A stretch of DNA of 64,000 nucleotides from Legionella erythra (GCF_001467615.1 NZ_LNYA01000034.1:567251-631250); one strand, 5' to 3'; shown: positions 1-9,377, numbered from the stretch's first letter. A program made the numbers and translations. The notes: generated from the sequence alone by a model not told the origin.

Positions 1-90
1 AAAAGCGTTTGCCTTGCCGGAACTGTGCGTAATTGCGCTAACCTGCTAGTATTAGCAGTCTTGTCGTCATTTATCGAAAGGTCAGGTTTA

Positions 91-612
91 ATGAAGTTGA
101 GTGGTTTGATTTGTGTGATTTGGACCGTGTTATCGGGGTGTTCCATGGCAGCAAATGAAAAAATAATTTATGGCTATGTCGAAAAAGCGACGCTGGTCGA
201 TAAAAATCTGGTTCTATCAGCCAAACTGGATACCGGCGCCAAATCAGCGTCTTTAAGCGCCATCAACATTCAGGAATTTGAAAAAGACGGCAAATCTTAC
301 TTGCGCTACATCGTACCCAGCAAAGTCGGCAATGTGGAATTCACATCGGAATACATCGGGAAAGTCAAAATTAAAGTGCGTGCTGGCGAGCGCCATGAAG
401 GCCTCTCCAAAATCGCTCCCATCAAGCGGCCTGTCGTGCTTATCCGGATTAAAATTGGGGAAAAAGAACGCCTTGTCGCTGTCAATTTAACCAACCGCAA
501 ACGCTTCAATTACCCGTTATTATTGGGACGCGATGCCATTAAATCCTTTGATGGCCTAGTCGATCCCGGCTTAGCCTTTACCATTAAAACCGAAAAAGTT
601 GAACCAAAATGA
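91..612 (+). CDS. Retropepsin-like (RimK-associated) lipoprotein
   Basis: Predicted 173-residue protein of the family annotated as putative ATP-dependent zinc protease (COG4067), whose fold is retropepsin-like. An aspartic-protease type LDTGA motif lies at residues 46-50 and a second strand motif LLGRDAI near the C-terminus. The N-terminus is a lipoprotein signal with lipobox LSGC (Cys17), so it is probably anchored on the periplasmic side of a membrane. I start at ATG 91 rather than GTG 25 because only the shorter form gives a clean signal peptide. Its stop overlaps the start of the next gene (609), so the two are likely cotranslated, and an ATP-grasp ligase follows. Known: this trio is conserved in many proteobacteria. 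Inferred: a protease acting on a peptide tag made by the ligase. Substrate unknown. Confidence 0.75.
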   Translation: MKLSGLICVIWTVLSGCSMAANEKIIYGYVEKATLVDKNLVLSAKLDTGAKSASLSAINIQEFEKDGKSYLRYIVPSKVGNVEFTSEYIGKVKIKVRAGERHEGLSKIAPIKRPVVLIRIKIGEKERLVAVNLTNRKRFNYPLLLGRDAIKSFDGLVDPGLAFTIKTEKVEPK

Positions 613-2132
613 AATCAAACAAACGCCATGTGTATGGTCTGATTATCTCGCTGTTTGTCATTGGCATGGGTATTTTTTTCTACCGCCACCTGGCGCTGGA
701 TGTTCCTCTTACGGATACAGAAACAGTCAACAGTTGGATGATTGAAGCGAATTTACGTTTCGTAGCCAACCGCAATACCCCGGTCAAAGCGAACTTCATT
801 ATCCCCTATATGCCGCCTTACTTTGCCATCCTCGATGAATACTTCGTTTCCCACAATTATGGCGTTACCACCAACTTAAGTGGCTTTAACCGTCAAACCG
901 TCTGGTCGCTCCGTCGCGGCAGCGGTGCGCAATCCCTGTATTATCGCGCCATTTTCCGGGAAACAGACGGCAATGAATCGAGTCTGGGCAAGCCACCCAT
1001 TGTCAAAGCCCAACCCCTGGCTGAAAACCAGAAATCGGCCGTCGATACCATCACCACGCTGGTACGGCAATCGTCAGCTGATATACAGACCTTTGCCCAG
1101 GGAACCATCAAGGAACTCAATAAAAAAGACGGCAATGCCAAGTTACTGGTGGGACCTGATTTTACCGATGACAATGTGATTAAAGCCGCAATCACCGTGC
1201 TTAATCAGGCAAGAATTTATGCCATGCCGGTGAAGGGCTTGAATTTAAGTCAGCAGAATAAGGCGGAATTCAAATCCTATCTGGTGGTATACAACGGCAA
1301 GGACTGGATATATATCAATCCCAAGACCGGCGGTGCCGGATTTCCCAGGAATTTCCTGGTATGGCAATACGGTTTTGAGCCCTTGTTCCAGGTCATCGGC
1401 GGTAAGAAACCGGTATTTAATCTGACCATTTCCCCCACCCCGATTAATGCCCTAAGCATCGCCAAGGCACGCGGACTGCAAACCGATTCGCAGTTATTGC
1501 GCTTTTCACTGCTGCAATTGCCGGTTAATGTCCAGGAAACCTATAAAATTCTTCTGACGGTTCCTATCGGCGCCTTTATTATCCTTTTGCTGCGAAATTT
1601 TGTCGGGTTGAAAACCTTCGGCACCTTCATGCCGGTATTGATTGCACTGGCGTTCCGCGAAACTCATGTCATTTGGGGGATCACCCTGTTCGTGATGATT
1701 GTTTCATTTGGTTTGCTGGCGCGATTCTACCTGGATCAATTGCGGCTTTTGCTGGTGCCGCGATTAGCCGCTATCCTGACGGTGGTTATTCTGCTCATGA
1801 TCTTCATCAGCGTCATGAGTCAGAATTTAGGCCTCGAATCGGGTTTGTCCGTGGCTTTGTTCCCCATGGTTATTTTAACCATGACCATTGAAAGAATGTG
1901 CATCACCTGGGATGAACGCGGCGCTGCGGAAGCCATTAAATCCGGTATCGGCAGCTTGATTGCAGCCGTCATCGCGTTTGGCGCCATGAATTATGCTCCC
2001 ATGCAGTATCTGGTTTTTGCCTTCCCGGAATTACTACTGGTCCTGTTGGCTCTGATTATCTGGTTCGGCCAATACCGGGGTTATCGTTTATCGGAATTGA
2101 AGCGCTTTAAAGTCCTGGGCGGAGAGAAATAA
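609..2132 (+). CDS. Inactive transglutaminase-like / 7TM membrane protein
   Basis: 507-residue membrane protein matching the UUP1-type family: an N-terminal membrane anchor (residues about 10-25), a periplasmic region of roughly 300 residues related to transglutaminases but expected to lack the catalytic triad, then about seven hydrophobic helices (residues about 310-495). Conserved-looking elements include the loop LLRNFVGLKTFGTFMPVLIA leading into the helical domain. It overlaps the retropepsin gene upstream by 4 nt and shares one base with the ATP-grasp gene downstream (2132), so the three form a tight operon. Family knowledge gives no proven function; a scaffold binding peptides at the membrane for the neighbouring ligase is plausible. 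The family call is firm, the role is not. Confidence 0.75.
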   Translation: MKSNKRHVYGLIISLFVIGMGIFFYRHLALDVPLTDTETVNSWMIEANLRFVANRNTPVKANFIIPYMPPYFAILDEYFVSHNYGVTTNLSGFNRQTVWSLRRGSGAQSLYYRAIFRETDGNESSLGKPPIVKAQPLAENQKSAVDTITTLVRQSSADIQTFAQGTIKELNKKDGNAKLLVGPDFTDDNVIKAAITVLNQARIYAMPVKGLNLSQQNKAEFKSYLVVYNGKDWIYINPKTGGAGFPRNFLVWQYGFEPLFQVIGGKKPVFNLTISPTPINALSIAKARGLQTDSQLLRFSLLQLPVNVQETYKILLTVPIGAFIILLLRNFVGLKTFGTFMPVLIALAFRETHVIWGITLFVMIVSFGLLARFYLDQLRLLLVPRLAAILTVVILLMIFISVMSQNLGLESGLSVALFPMVILTMTIERMCITWDERGAAEAIKSGIGSLIAAVIAFGAMNYAPMQYLVFAFPELLLVLLALIIWFGQYRGYRLSELKRFKVLGGEK

Positions 2133-3082
2133 TGTGGAAACTCTATCGCCATTTGCGCGAGCGCGGTGTGTTAAGCATCAATCAACGCAACTGTGATTAT
2201 GTTTTGCCCTACAATGATCGCAAGCTTTATCCACTGGTTGATGACAAATTAAAAACCAAACGCTTAGCGATTGCAGCCGGCATTGCCGTGCCGGAATTGT
2301 ATCTCACCATTGAGAATGAGCATCAAATCAAGCAAATTGATGAATTGCTGACGCCGTATAAGGATTTTGTCGTCAAACCGGCCCATGGTGCAGGCGGCGA
2401 TGGCATTCTTGTGTTTACCGATCGGGTTTTTGGACGCTACCGTCAGATCAATGGTAAATTAACCACAAGCCAGGAACTAAGTTACCATTTATCCTGCCTG
2501 CTTTCCGGGGCATACAGTCTGGGCGGCCATGCTGATTATGCCATTATTGAGCATCGGGTGGTGGTGGATCCTGTTTTTAAAGAAGTCAGTTACGAAGGTA
2601 TCCCTGATATCCGTATTATTACGCTCTTAGGTTATCCGGCCATGGCCATGGTGAGGTTGCCCACGCGTTTATCTGGCGGTAAAGCTAACCTGCATCAGGG
2701 CGCAATAGGGGTGGGGGTTGATTTAGCCAGCGGCAAGACCTTAGGCGGCGTATTCCACAACGATGCCATTGATTTCCACCCGGATACGCTTAATGCTATT
2801 GTCGGCATTGAAGTGCCTTACTGGGATAAAATTCTTGAAATTGCCGCCAGCTGCTACGAATTGACTGGGCTTGGTTATCTTGGTGTTGATATTGTACTCG
2901 ATAAGGAGCATGGTCCTTTCATGCTCGAATTAAATGCCCGTCCTGGTCTTAATATTCAAATTGCCAATCGCGAAGGGGGATTGACGCGTTACCGTGAAAT
3001 AGAAGCACGGGCAGCGTTAGGTAAAGAATCTGTCCCGGCGCGGGTAGCCTTTAGCAAAACGCGATTTGGCCGCGGCAATTAA
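2132..3082 (+). CDS. RimK-like ATP-grasp (alpha-L-glutamate ligase-type) enzyme
   Basis: 316-residue cytosolic ATP-grasp protein. Visible features are the central nucleotide-binding strand FVVKPAHGAGGDGILV (about residues 86-101), a domain-B stretch with GIPDIRIITLLG, and the C-terminal metal/ATP site VDIVLDKEHGPFMLELNARPGLNIQIAN with the E-x-N pair typical of ATP-grasp ligases. Annotated relatives are 'alpha-L-glutamate ligase-like', enzymes that form amide bonds to carboxylates using ATP. It is the last gene of the operon with the retropepsin-like lipoprotein and the transglutaminase-like membrane protein. The product may be a glutamate- or amino-acid-modified peptide or protein; the acceptor cannot be read from sequence. 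Confidence 0.75.
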   Translation: MWKLYRHLRERGVLSINQRNCDYVLPYNDRKLYPLVDDKLKTKRLAIAAGIAVPELYLTIENEHQIKQIDELLTPYKDFVVKPAHGAGGDGILVFTDRVFGRYRQINGKLTTSQELSYHLSCLLSGAYSLGGHADYAIIEHRVVVDPVFKEVSYEGIPDIRIITLLGYPAMAMVRLPTRLSGGKANLHQGAIGVGVDLASGKTLGGVFHNDAIDFHPDTLNAIVGIEVPYWDKILEIAASCYELTGLGYLGVDIVLDKEHGPFMLELNARPGLNIQIANREGGLTRYREIEARAALGKESVPARVAFSKTRFGRGN

Positions 3083-3095
3083 TACATTCCTACTC

Positions 3096-3162
3096 TGCGG
3101 TTTGCTCAGCCGAAGAACCGCATTCTAATGCTTATCGCGGCCAATGAGCAGGCCGCGATAAG
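3096..3162. repeat. Two hairpin-forming inverted repeats between convergent genes
   Basis: Between the convergent ATP-grasp and cysteine-protease genes lie two inverted repeats. The first is TGCGGTT (3096-3102) with AACCGCA (3116-3122). The second is a perfect 12-bp stem, CTTATCGCGGCC (3131-3142) with its complement (3151-3162) and an 8-nt loop. Neither is followed by a T tract on either strand, so they are not classical intrinsic terminators. They could stall or stabilise both convergent transcripts. Confidence 0.5.
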
Positions 3163-3182
3163 GGCCAGGTTACTGCAGGGCA

Positions 3183-4292
3183 TTAATGGTTTTGGCTATG
3201 GTCTTCGCCATCACCACCATCCTCGTTTTCACCCAGATCGCGAATGCGTTGTGCTTCGATAACCAGCAACTTGAAGTAATCGTAAGACATGTAGAAATTA
3301 CCATGATCCCCCAGTCGATCACCCCAGGAATTACGCAAGGTTAAAAGACCCCGATGCTCACGGCCCTCGTCATCGATAGCGACTGCATTGTCGTCATAAC
3401 CGGTGATCACCATTTCATGACCACCAAAGAAAGGTCTTTGGTAAACGTCACGGGCAATTTGCGGGGTCAATACCCAGCTGTCATTGGTGGAATTGCGAGT
3501 ACCTACAGCGCCCATGGTACCCAGATCAAAGTCGAGTAATAAAACGCCAAATGTCACGCGATCACCCGCTGCTAAAGACGCTTTAACCTGAGACAGGGTT
3601 TGATTGGTATCAAAACGATCAAAAGCATCCATAATATCCAGCACGGGAGACCAGGCCACGCGGTTGTCCATAGGCAGGCTGCTTTCCCGGTATTCCTCTG
3701 GCGTCATGCCTTGAACCGGCCTTTCACCCTCAAGCGGATATTCATGCAAACCGCCGCATCCCTGGGTCGCTTCCCGTTCTTTAGGTACAATCCCAAACAT
3801 ATCCATCTGGCTTAAAACAAATCGCCCCAGAGAGCCATCCCAGCCGCTCATGGCATAGCCTTGTTCTTCCAGGTAATTGCCTAGCTGCAATTGGCATAAT
3901 TGACTGACATAGTCGCCTTGTTGAAACACGGCATCGACAGCTGCCGTGGATGCGAAGGTCACACAGGAACCATGACCGCCTTGATCCAGTACCGGGACAT
4001 CATTCATGCCCAATTCGACTTGGGGAGGGTATTTGCTGCTAGATGAGGACATCAATTGCTGCGGTTTGTTAACGGCTGCCGCCGCTTTGGCTGCCAGAAC
4101 CTGCTTTGCATGGCTGGACAGTTCGACTTTAAGTAATTTAATTGTTTTTGGTTTAACCGTTTGCAGGCTGTTTTTCCCTTGAGCGACAGGCGCTTTGATG
4201 GTTTTGGAAAAAGTCCCTTGAATATGAATGTCTTGGGCCATAACACTGCTGCTCGTCAGCAGGGTTAATGCGATTGCTTGCGTTATTTTCAT
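3183..4292 (-). CDS. Secreted papain-like (C1 family) cysteine protease
   Basis: 369-residue protein with a Sec signal peptide (residues 1-20, ending VMAQ) and a C1 peptidase domain. The catalytic set is visible: Gln104 and Cys110 in DQGGHGSCVTFA, His292 in GGHEMVITGYDD, and Asn321 in LRNSWGD. Residues 21-95 form a basic, alanine-rich segment that may act as a propeptide. The C-terminal tail is acidic with histidines (GENEDGGDGEDHSQNH). The start has a good AGGAG site. From memory it resembles Lpg2622 of L. pneumophila, a papain-like protein reported as a type II secretion substrate; I have not aligned them. Convergent with the ATP-grasp operon. Confidence 0.8.
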   Translation of the reverse strand: MKITQAIALTLLTSSSVMAQDIHIQGTFSKTIKAPVAQGKNSLQTVKPKTIKLLKVELSSHAKQVLAAKAAAAVNKPQQLMSSSSSKYPPQVELGMNDVPVLDQGGHGSCVTFASTAAVDAVFQQGDYVSQLCQLQLGNYLEEQGYAMSGWDGSLGRFVLSQMDMFGIVPKEREATQGCGGLHEYPLEGERPVQGMTPEEYRESSLPMDNRVAWSPVLDIMDAFDRFDTNQTLSQVKASLAAGDRVTFGVLLLDFDLGTMGAVGTRNSTNDSWVLTPQIARDVYQRPFFGGHEMVITGYDDNAVAIDDEGREHRGLLTLRNSWGDRLGDHGNFYMSYDYFKLLVIEAQRIRDLGENEDGGDGEDHSQNH

Positions 4293-4380
4293 TTAAATCT
4301 CCTAATGACCACTGATTGTGGCGGCAGGAGTTTACCATATGTATTTAATTTGATCATCACGTAGCCGTTACGCTTGAAGC

Positions 4381-5202
4381 TTATGCCGGGTTTAATCCGG
4401 ACACCTGGAATCGTTGCTTATCCTGCAACCTGAGCGCAGTTAAAGGCCCGCCCCAGAAACAACCCGTGTCGATGGCGTGGATACGGGGATTCGGCGAATG
4501 GCCTTGTAATGCCGCCCAATGACCAAACACAATGTCTGCGTCAATGTCACATCGATTCGGTACGGCAAACCAGGGCAGCATATCCAGAGAGGCCGCGGCT
4601 AAAGTGCCTTTGTAATGCAACAATAATCGCCCCCCTGCATCACAAAAGCGCATGCGGGTAAAATAATTGGTAATCAGACGAAGCCGCTCCATGCCATGTA
4701 ATTCATCTGACCAATGATCAGGGCTATTACCATACATGTGCGTCAAAAAGATTTGATAATCTGGGCCAGACAGAGCCGATTCAAGTTCCAGAGCATGCTG
4801 TTTTGCTTGTGCCAAATTCCAGACTGGCGCAATGCCAGCATGACACATCACCACTTTCAAGGCTTCATCGTGATGGAGAATGGATTGTCGGCGTAACCAG
4901 TGCCCCAACTCGTCGCGATCAGGGGCGGCCAGGATTTCTTGCAAAGTGTCATCGTGATTTTGGCGGGGAGAGTCGGTAAATAATTTTCCCAAGAGATGCA
5001 AGTCATGATTGCCTAAGGTAACGTATGGCGTCAGCGGCAGGTTTTTTACAAAACGCAAGACGGCCAGCGATTGCGGTCCACGATTGACCAGATCGCCGAC
5101 AAACCACAACCGATCGCTATGCTCATTAAATTGAATGTGATCCAGTAAACGAAGCAATGGCTCATAACAGCCCTGAATATCGCCTATTGCGTAATCAGGC
5201 AC
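4381..5202 (-). CDS. apaH: Bis(5'-nucleosyl)-tetraphosphatase, symmetrical
   Basis: 273-residue PPP-superfamily phosphatase that splits diadenosine tetraphosphate into two ADP. N-terminal metal motifs are clear: IGDIQGC (residues 7-13), [10 protein letters not shown] and VTLGNHD; histidines for the remaining metal ligands follow (VMCHAGI). The length fits ApaH. It starts with GTG at 5202 behind a GGAG-like site and overlaps the end of the upstream TraI-like gene by 8 nt, placing it last in an rsmA-traI-like-apaH operon. In enterobacteria apaG sits between rsmA and apaH; apaG is missing here. Confidence 0.93.
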   Translation of the reverse strand: MPDYAIGDIQGCYEPLLRLLDHIQFNEHSDRLWFVGDLVNRGPQSLAVLRFVKNLPLTPYVTLGNHDLHLLGKLFTDSPRQNHDDTLQEILAAPDRDELGHWLRRQSILHHDEALKVVMCHAGIAPVWNLAQAKQHALELESALSGPDYQIFLTHMYGNSPDHWSDELHGMERLRLITNYFTRMRFCDAGGRLLLHYKGTLAAASLDMLPWFAVPNRCDIDADIVFGHWAALQGHSPNPRIHAIDTGCFWGGPLTALRLQDKQRFQVSGLNPA

Positions 5203-6547
5203 CGTTTAATACTCCGGGTTTAACCTGAGGTGAGGCCGCGATGACGGCCTGCCAACGGCCTTCAGCATTGAGGTGATGCAGCGTCTGGGTCGTTGCCGGG
5301 GCTGCATGGCTGATAAACTGATAATTGGTCTGAGCCTGATGGATGAATTCAGTCGCCGAAACGGTGCTTACTTTTCCTGATTGCAAGGAATGAACCGACA
5401 CGTCCGCCGGCAAGGCAATCGCGTAATCGGCAAACACAATACCGCTATGCATCTGCTGGTTGTTCAATTGCTCAAAACGTGAAATCACCTGGCCGTCAGG
5501 ACCTGCCCGGTGCAAGCCTAAGGATAGAAAACCATTCTGTATCGCCTGCCAGTTTTTAAATTCAGGGTGCTCACGCACAAACCATTTAAATATTTCTGGC
5601 GACATCAACAGGCCGCCTGGGACCATAAACAAAGGCGCCTTGTTGATCATAATGAGGCCGCTTTCCAGGGATTTGGTCAGCCATTGGATAAATTCCAGAC
5701 CAAGCTGCTGTTCCATATTACTGATGGATTCCGGTACGCCCCCGGCAAATGTACCAACGCGGCCATAGCGGTTGCCGCCGCGCGACCCGTAATTGCGGGC
5801 GATTAACTGATTGAAATAGCGCTGAATAGCAATCGCATCGGCACGAATAAGAATAGCACCCAAGGTTCCTGCCGCATAATGATCCTCATTTAACAACGCC
5901 AGCCAGATAGCCAGCACCGTGGGGTTCGAAGCAATCCAGGCAAATCCCGCTGCTGGCATTAACCGGGAAGCCAGCAACAGATTGAGGCGACGACGAAACT
6001 CAACATCCGATTCTTTCAAAAACTCATAGGTATAGTGGCTTCCGACGAGTGCCAGGCTCTCCAGCAAAGGATTCCATTGTTTTAAAAACAACCCATTGTT
6101 ATCAAAAAGCTCGACTTTTAAATCAATTTGCAATTTACCTATGCCCTGCAGCAGGGCTGCCGAAAACAGGGTGTATTGCCAGAGCTTTTGCTCTTCAGAC
6201 AGCTCAGACGTATTATCCAGCAATAGAAACTGCTTAAATAAATTCAGCGCCGCCTCGGTACGGTTTAATGCATGATCAAGAAAGCCACCGGGTTGTGAAT
6301 AATAATTGTTGGACGTTTCAGGCAAATTCTGGCAATGGTTGACATAATTGTTGATTAAACCCTGGCAAAGTGTTTCCAAACGGGTTGAATCCAGCGCCAG
6401 GGCGTCTTTAATCTGATTCAGTAACGAGACTCTTTTTTCTTCAGCCAACAAGACTTCGGCAGCAAGAATTCGAGTCATATCTTTTAAGGGGCGGGCCTTA
6501 AGGGCTTTGCCTTTTTTGCCAGGACGATGGAACAAGGGTGTCTCCAA
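5195..6547 (-). CDS. TraI_2/MobH-like protein with degenerate HD motif
   Basis: About 450-residue protein whose first half resembles the TraI_2 (DUF1528) domain of MobH-type relaxases: an [11 protein letters not shown] segment, [21 protein letters not shown] (about 74-94), then ALLQGIGK at 131-138. In the family the last motif is normally ALLHDIGK, so the metal-binding His-Asp pair appears to be replaced by Gln-Gly here. No other mobilisation genes are nearby, so a housekeeping role is more likely than conjugation. The C-terminal half (about 250-450) resembles the partner helicase-type domain of such proteins only loosely. The first possible start is TTG 6547, since an in-frame stop lies just upstream; ATG 6478 would remove 23 residues. 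Overlaps apaH. Confidence 0.6.
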   Translation of the reverse strand: METPLFHRPGKKGKALKARPLKDMTRILAAEVLLAEEKRVSLLNQIKDALALDSTRLETLCQGLINNYVNHCQNLPETSNNYYSQPGGFLDHALNRTEAALNLFKQFLLLDNTSELSEEQKLWQYTLFSAALLQGIGKLQIDLKVELFDNNGLFLKQWNPLLESLALVGSHYTYEFLKESDVEFRRRLNLLLASRLMPAAGFAWIASNPTVLAIWLALLNEDHYAAGTLGAILIRADAIAIQRYFNQLIARNYGSRGGNRYGRVGTFAGGVPESISNMEQQLGLEFIQWLTKSLESGLIMINKAPLFMVPGGLLMSPEIFKWFVREHPEFKNWQAIQNGFLSLGLHRAGPDGQVISRFEQLNNQQMHSGIVFADYAIALPADVSVHSLQSGKVSTVSATEFIHQAQTNYQFISHAAPATTQTLHHLNAEGRWQAVIAASPQVKPGVLNGA

Positions 6548-6560
6548 AATAGTGCTACAG

Positions 6561-7343
6561 TTATAATTTTATACTATTGCCCACGGCATTGGCGATGTGG
6601 ACATAATCCCCTACAGTCAACTGCTCAGGCCGCATACCCGGATTGATACCGATATCTTGCAACTGGTTTGCACTGAATAAGGGTTTCAAATTATTAGCCA
6701 GGGTTTTGCGACGCATGCCAAAAGCTAGGGCCACCACCTTCTCCAGTAAGTCATAGGCCACTTCCGCATAAGGCGATTGCTGATAGGGCACCAGGCGCAG
6801 GATGGCTGAATCCACATTGGGTTTCGGGTAAAACGACTCCGGAGGAACCTCAAAAAGAAAAGTCGCTTCACAGTAATACTGAGCCATAATGCTTAAGCGC
6901 CCATAGGCTTTGGAGCCCGGTCTTGCCGCGATGCGGCTAACCACTTCCTTTTGCAACATGAAGTGCATATCCCTGATGAACTCAATCTGGTGCAGCAAAT
7001 GCAACAGCAGCGGCGTAGAAATGTTATAAGGTAAATTACCCACCACGCGCAACGACCGGCCCCATTGTGAAAAATCAACCGTTAAGGCATCCGCGCCCAC
7101 CAGTTGCAATTTGTTTTTCGCTTGCGGTAATTCAAGCAATCCCTGCTGTAAATCCGTATCGATTTCAATGGCAATGAGTTGATTGAGCCGACCCAGCAAG
7201 GGTAGGGTCAACGCCGCAAGTCCGGGCCCGATTTCCACCATGGAATCGGTCGGCTGCGGATTAATGGCATCGATGATCCGGCCAATGACGACCTGATCCT
7301 GTAAAAAATTCTGGCCAAAACGCTTGCGTGGACGATGACTCAC
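6561..7343 (-). CDS. rsmA: 16S rRNA (A1518/A1519-N6) dimethyltransferase KsgA/RsmA
   Basis: 260-residue SAM-dependent methyltransferase that dimethylates the two adenines in helix 45 of 16S rRNA late in 30S assembly. Motifs: [11 protein letters not shown] near the N-terminus, SAM-binding [11 protein letters not shown] (residues about 37-47), catalytic NLPYNIS (about 103-109), and the C-terminal [16 protein letters not shown] start at 7343 behind a GAGG site. It is the first gene of a minus-strand operon with the TraI-like gene and apaH, and a promoter-like TATAAT lies just upstream. Confidence 0.95.
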   Translation of the reverse strand: MSHRPRKRFGQNFLQDQVVIGRIIDAINPQPTDSMVEIGPGLAALTLPLLGRLNQLIAIEIDTDLQQGLLELPQAKNKLQLVGADALTVDFSQWGRSLRVVGNLPYNISTPLLLHLLHQIEFIRDMHFMLQKEVVSRIAARPGSKAYGRLSIMAQYYCEATFLFEVPPESFYPKPNVDSAILRLVPYQQSPYAEVAYDLLEKVVALAFGMRRKTLANNLKPLFSANQLQDIGINPGMRPEQLTVGDYVHIANAVGNSIKL

Positions 7344-7370
7344 CGGATTTACCTCGTTTAAATCGCCCCA

Positions 7371-7399
7371 ATTATACCCGATTTTTCTGCTTTTGTCTG
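7371..7399 (-). promoter_or_regulatory. Predicted sigma70 promoter of rsmA operon
   Basis: On the minus strand, CAGACA (7399-7394) and a perfect TATAAT (7376-7371) are separated by 17 nt. The transcription start would fall about 20 nt upstream of the rsmA GTG. The -35 matches consensus at four of six positions. Confidence 0.55.
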
Positions 7400-7468
7400 A
7401 TTTACCACTTGGATTAACTACCGGATCACGGGCTTACGTGTTAGCTTATCAGAACCATCTTTTCATGA

Positions 7469-8209
7469 ATGTTTATCATGCTGCTGCATTTAATCGAGTT
7501 GCGACACAGGGCTTTGAACGTTGTGATTTTCTTTCTGGTGCTGTTTTGCTTTTTCTTTTTTTATGCCCATGCCTTGTTCCATACCCTGGTTACCCCATTG
7601 CTCAAGCAACTACCTGCAAATCATACGCTGATTGCCACGCGCATTACCTCACCGGTACTCACCCCGGTGAAGCTTGCGGCTGATACGGCACTGCTGGTTA
7701 CCGCCCCCTTTGCTTTAAGCCAATTATGGCTATTCATTGCCCCGGGGCTATATCGTCATGAACGCCAATCCATCGTGGGTGCGTTGAGTTTGAGCCTGGC
7801 ATTATTTATAGTGGGTCTGCTCTTCTGCTTTTATATTGTGCTGCCTTTTATGTTTCAATTTTTTGCCCATGCGGTTCCAGAGGGTGTACGGCTTATGCCG
7901 GATATGAATGATGCCATCGATTTTATTACCCGCATGCTGATTCTCTTTGGCTTGTGCTTTCAGGTACCCCTGCTGTGTACGACCCTGGTCCGCCTGGAGT
8001 GGCTTGATGTTGCGACCTTAAAGCAGATTAGACCCTATGTCATTGTCGCGGCCTTTACTCTGGGCATGCTGCTAACGCCGCCGGATGTGCTGTCTCAGGT
8101 CATGCTGGCGGTACCTTTATGTCTTTTGTATGAAACCGGAATCTGGCTTGCCGGCTGGCAGAAAAGTCATACCCGGATCATAACCCAATCCGGGCCAGAG
8201 GGCAGCTAA
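7469..8209 (+). CDS. tatC: Sec-independent protein translocase subunit TatC
   Basis: Inner-membrane core receptor of the twin-arginine translocase. The N-terminal HLIELRHR motif and six hydrophobic helices are visible, with the conserved loop APFALSQLWLFIAPGLYRHER between helices 2 and 3 and the late TPPDVLSQ motif. Length about 246 residues, normal for TatC. The start is ATG 7469 or ATG 7478 (MLLHLIEL); neither has an obvious ribosome site. No tatA or tatB lies beside it, so the partner subunits must be encoded elsewhere, as I recall for L. pneumophila. Convergent with the following membrane protein gene. Confidence 0.9.
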   Translation: MFIMLLHLIELRHRALNVVIFFLVLFCFFFFYAHALFHTLVTPLLKQLPANHTLIATRITSPVLTPVKLAADTALLVTAPFALSQLWLFIAPGLYRHERQSIVGALSLSLALFIVGLLFCFYIVLPFMFQFFAHAVPEGVRLMPDMNDAIDFITRMLILFGLCFQVPLLCTTLVRLEWLDVATLKQIRPYVIVAAFTLGMLLTPPDVLSQVMLAVPLCLLYETGIWLAGWQKSHTRIITQSGPEGS

Positions 8210-8211
8210 CA

Positions 8212-9309
8212 TCAGGCCGACAGCCAGACCGCCAATGCCTGTAACGGGTGGCGGAGCAGCAGGATTAAAGCCATCATTATAAAGATCGCGTAGCGATTAA
8301 GGTACGCAGGGAAATTCATGGGCGTCTGGTCATCCGGTTCCTGACCGCTCAACCAGTGACAGATGGCAATACAGACGGGCAGATAAAGTAAAATCAGAAT
8401 TTCCTGAAAGACCCGGGCTTCAATAAAATTACCAATGAAAAGCAGCGCGATGAAATAAAAAAAAGCGACATAACGAAGCGGCCGGTACCGCAGGGGAATG
8501 TAATCATAAAAAGCAAACCAGAATAAAGGCAACCCGGCAAAACAGAACATAAACAGCAACAGGTGCTGCTGATTAAATAACCAGATTAAATTGCTGTTGA
8601 AATGTGTTTCCGCAAAGGACAGGAAATACCATTCCGTCCAGGCGCCGGGTAAATGACGTACCAGGTAGAAAATAATCAACCGGGCGACAGCATAGGCCAT
8701 GGCAGCCAGCAATAAGGGTTTTAAGATTTGCCGGCGCTCCTGCCAATGCAGCGCTGGAATCAGCAGGACCAGCAAAAAACTGCTTTCACGATTAAACGTG
8801 GCCACTAGCACCACCACCATGAACAGCATCCAGCGTTTTTTAAGGCACAGTAAAAAACCCGCCGCCATAAAAAAAAGACAGGCACTGTCGTAAGGGTAAA
8901 AAAACGTGGCTTCCCCATTGGTAAACCGATAGTTCACCACGCTCATCAACGGCAGCAACAGGAGAAAAAGCCAGCTGAAAAGTAACGACTGGCTTTTGTT
9001 AAATGCAAACTGAAACAAACGCGTCAGGGTAAAAAATAACAGGCCGACAAATAAGACTTCCAGCAGAAAAAACACCTCTTGTGCAGACAAGGGCAGGGCG
9101 CGATGCACAAGATTGGCCAGAGCAGGCACCAGCACACGTTGGCCGAACGGCAATCGTGCGCTTAGGTTTAAGAGTTTTTCAAGCTCAGTATCAATATAGA
9201 TGCCCGTTAACCGCACGTGCATAAAGGCGTAGCTTATAACCAGAACCCAGGTCACAAAGGCGGTTTTATACCGAAATAGCTCTTTATTCATTAATTCTTG
9301 CGTTGGCAT
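8212..9309 (-). CDS. Polytopic membrane protein of unknown function
   Basis: 365-residue integral membrane protein with roughly nine hydrophobic segments, basic loops, and short aromatic-rich connections. I recognise no motif that assigns a family; the spacing of helices and short loops loosely recalls integral-membrane glycosyltransferase or polymerase-type proteins, but no catalytic signature is evident. Start ATG 9309; ATG 9291 is an alternative. Divergent from hspQ and convergent with tatC, so it is probably transcribed alone. Function unassigned. Confidence 0.55.
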   Translation of the reverse strand: MPTQELMNKELFRYKTAFVTWVLVISYAFMHVRLTGIYIDTELEKLLNLSARLPFGQRVLVPALANLVHRALPLSAQEVFFLLEVLFVGLLFFTLTRLFQFAFNKSQSLLFSWLFLLLLPLMSVVNYRFTNGEATFFYPYDSACLFFMAAGFLLCLKKRWMLFMVVVLVATFNRESSFLLVLLIPALHWQERRQILKPLLLAAMAYAVARLIIFYLVRHLPGAWTEWYFLSFAETHFNSNLIWLFNQQHLLLFMFCFAGLPLFWFAFYDYIPLRYRPLRYVAFFYFIALLFIGNFIEARVFQEILILLYLPVCIAICHWLSGQEPDDQTPMNFPAYLNRYAIFIMMALILLLRHPLQALAVWLSA

Positions 9310-9377
9310 TCAAGATCTGCACAGGCTAACCGATAAATTAATTAAAAGGCAAATTTGATCAAGCGTTGAGGTGTATC

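Noticed and set aside
5195..6547. Mobile element or conjugation gene because of TraI_2 resemblance
   Set aside because: No other mobilisation genes and it is embedded in the rsmA-apaH operon.
7393..7683. 96-residue plus-strand frame overlapping tatC
   Set aside because: Lies in another frame of tatC, lacks a ribosome site and has no coherent domain.
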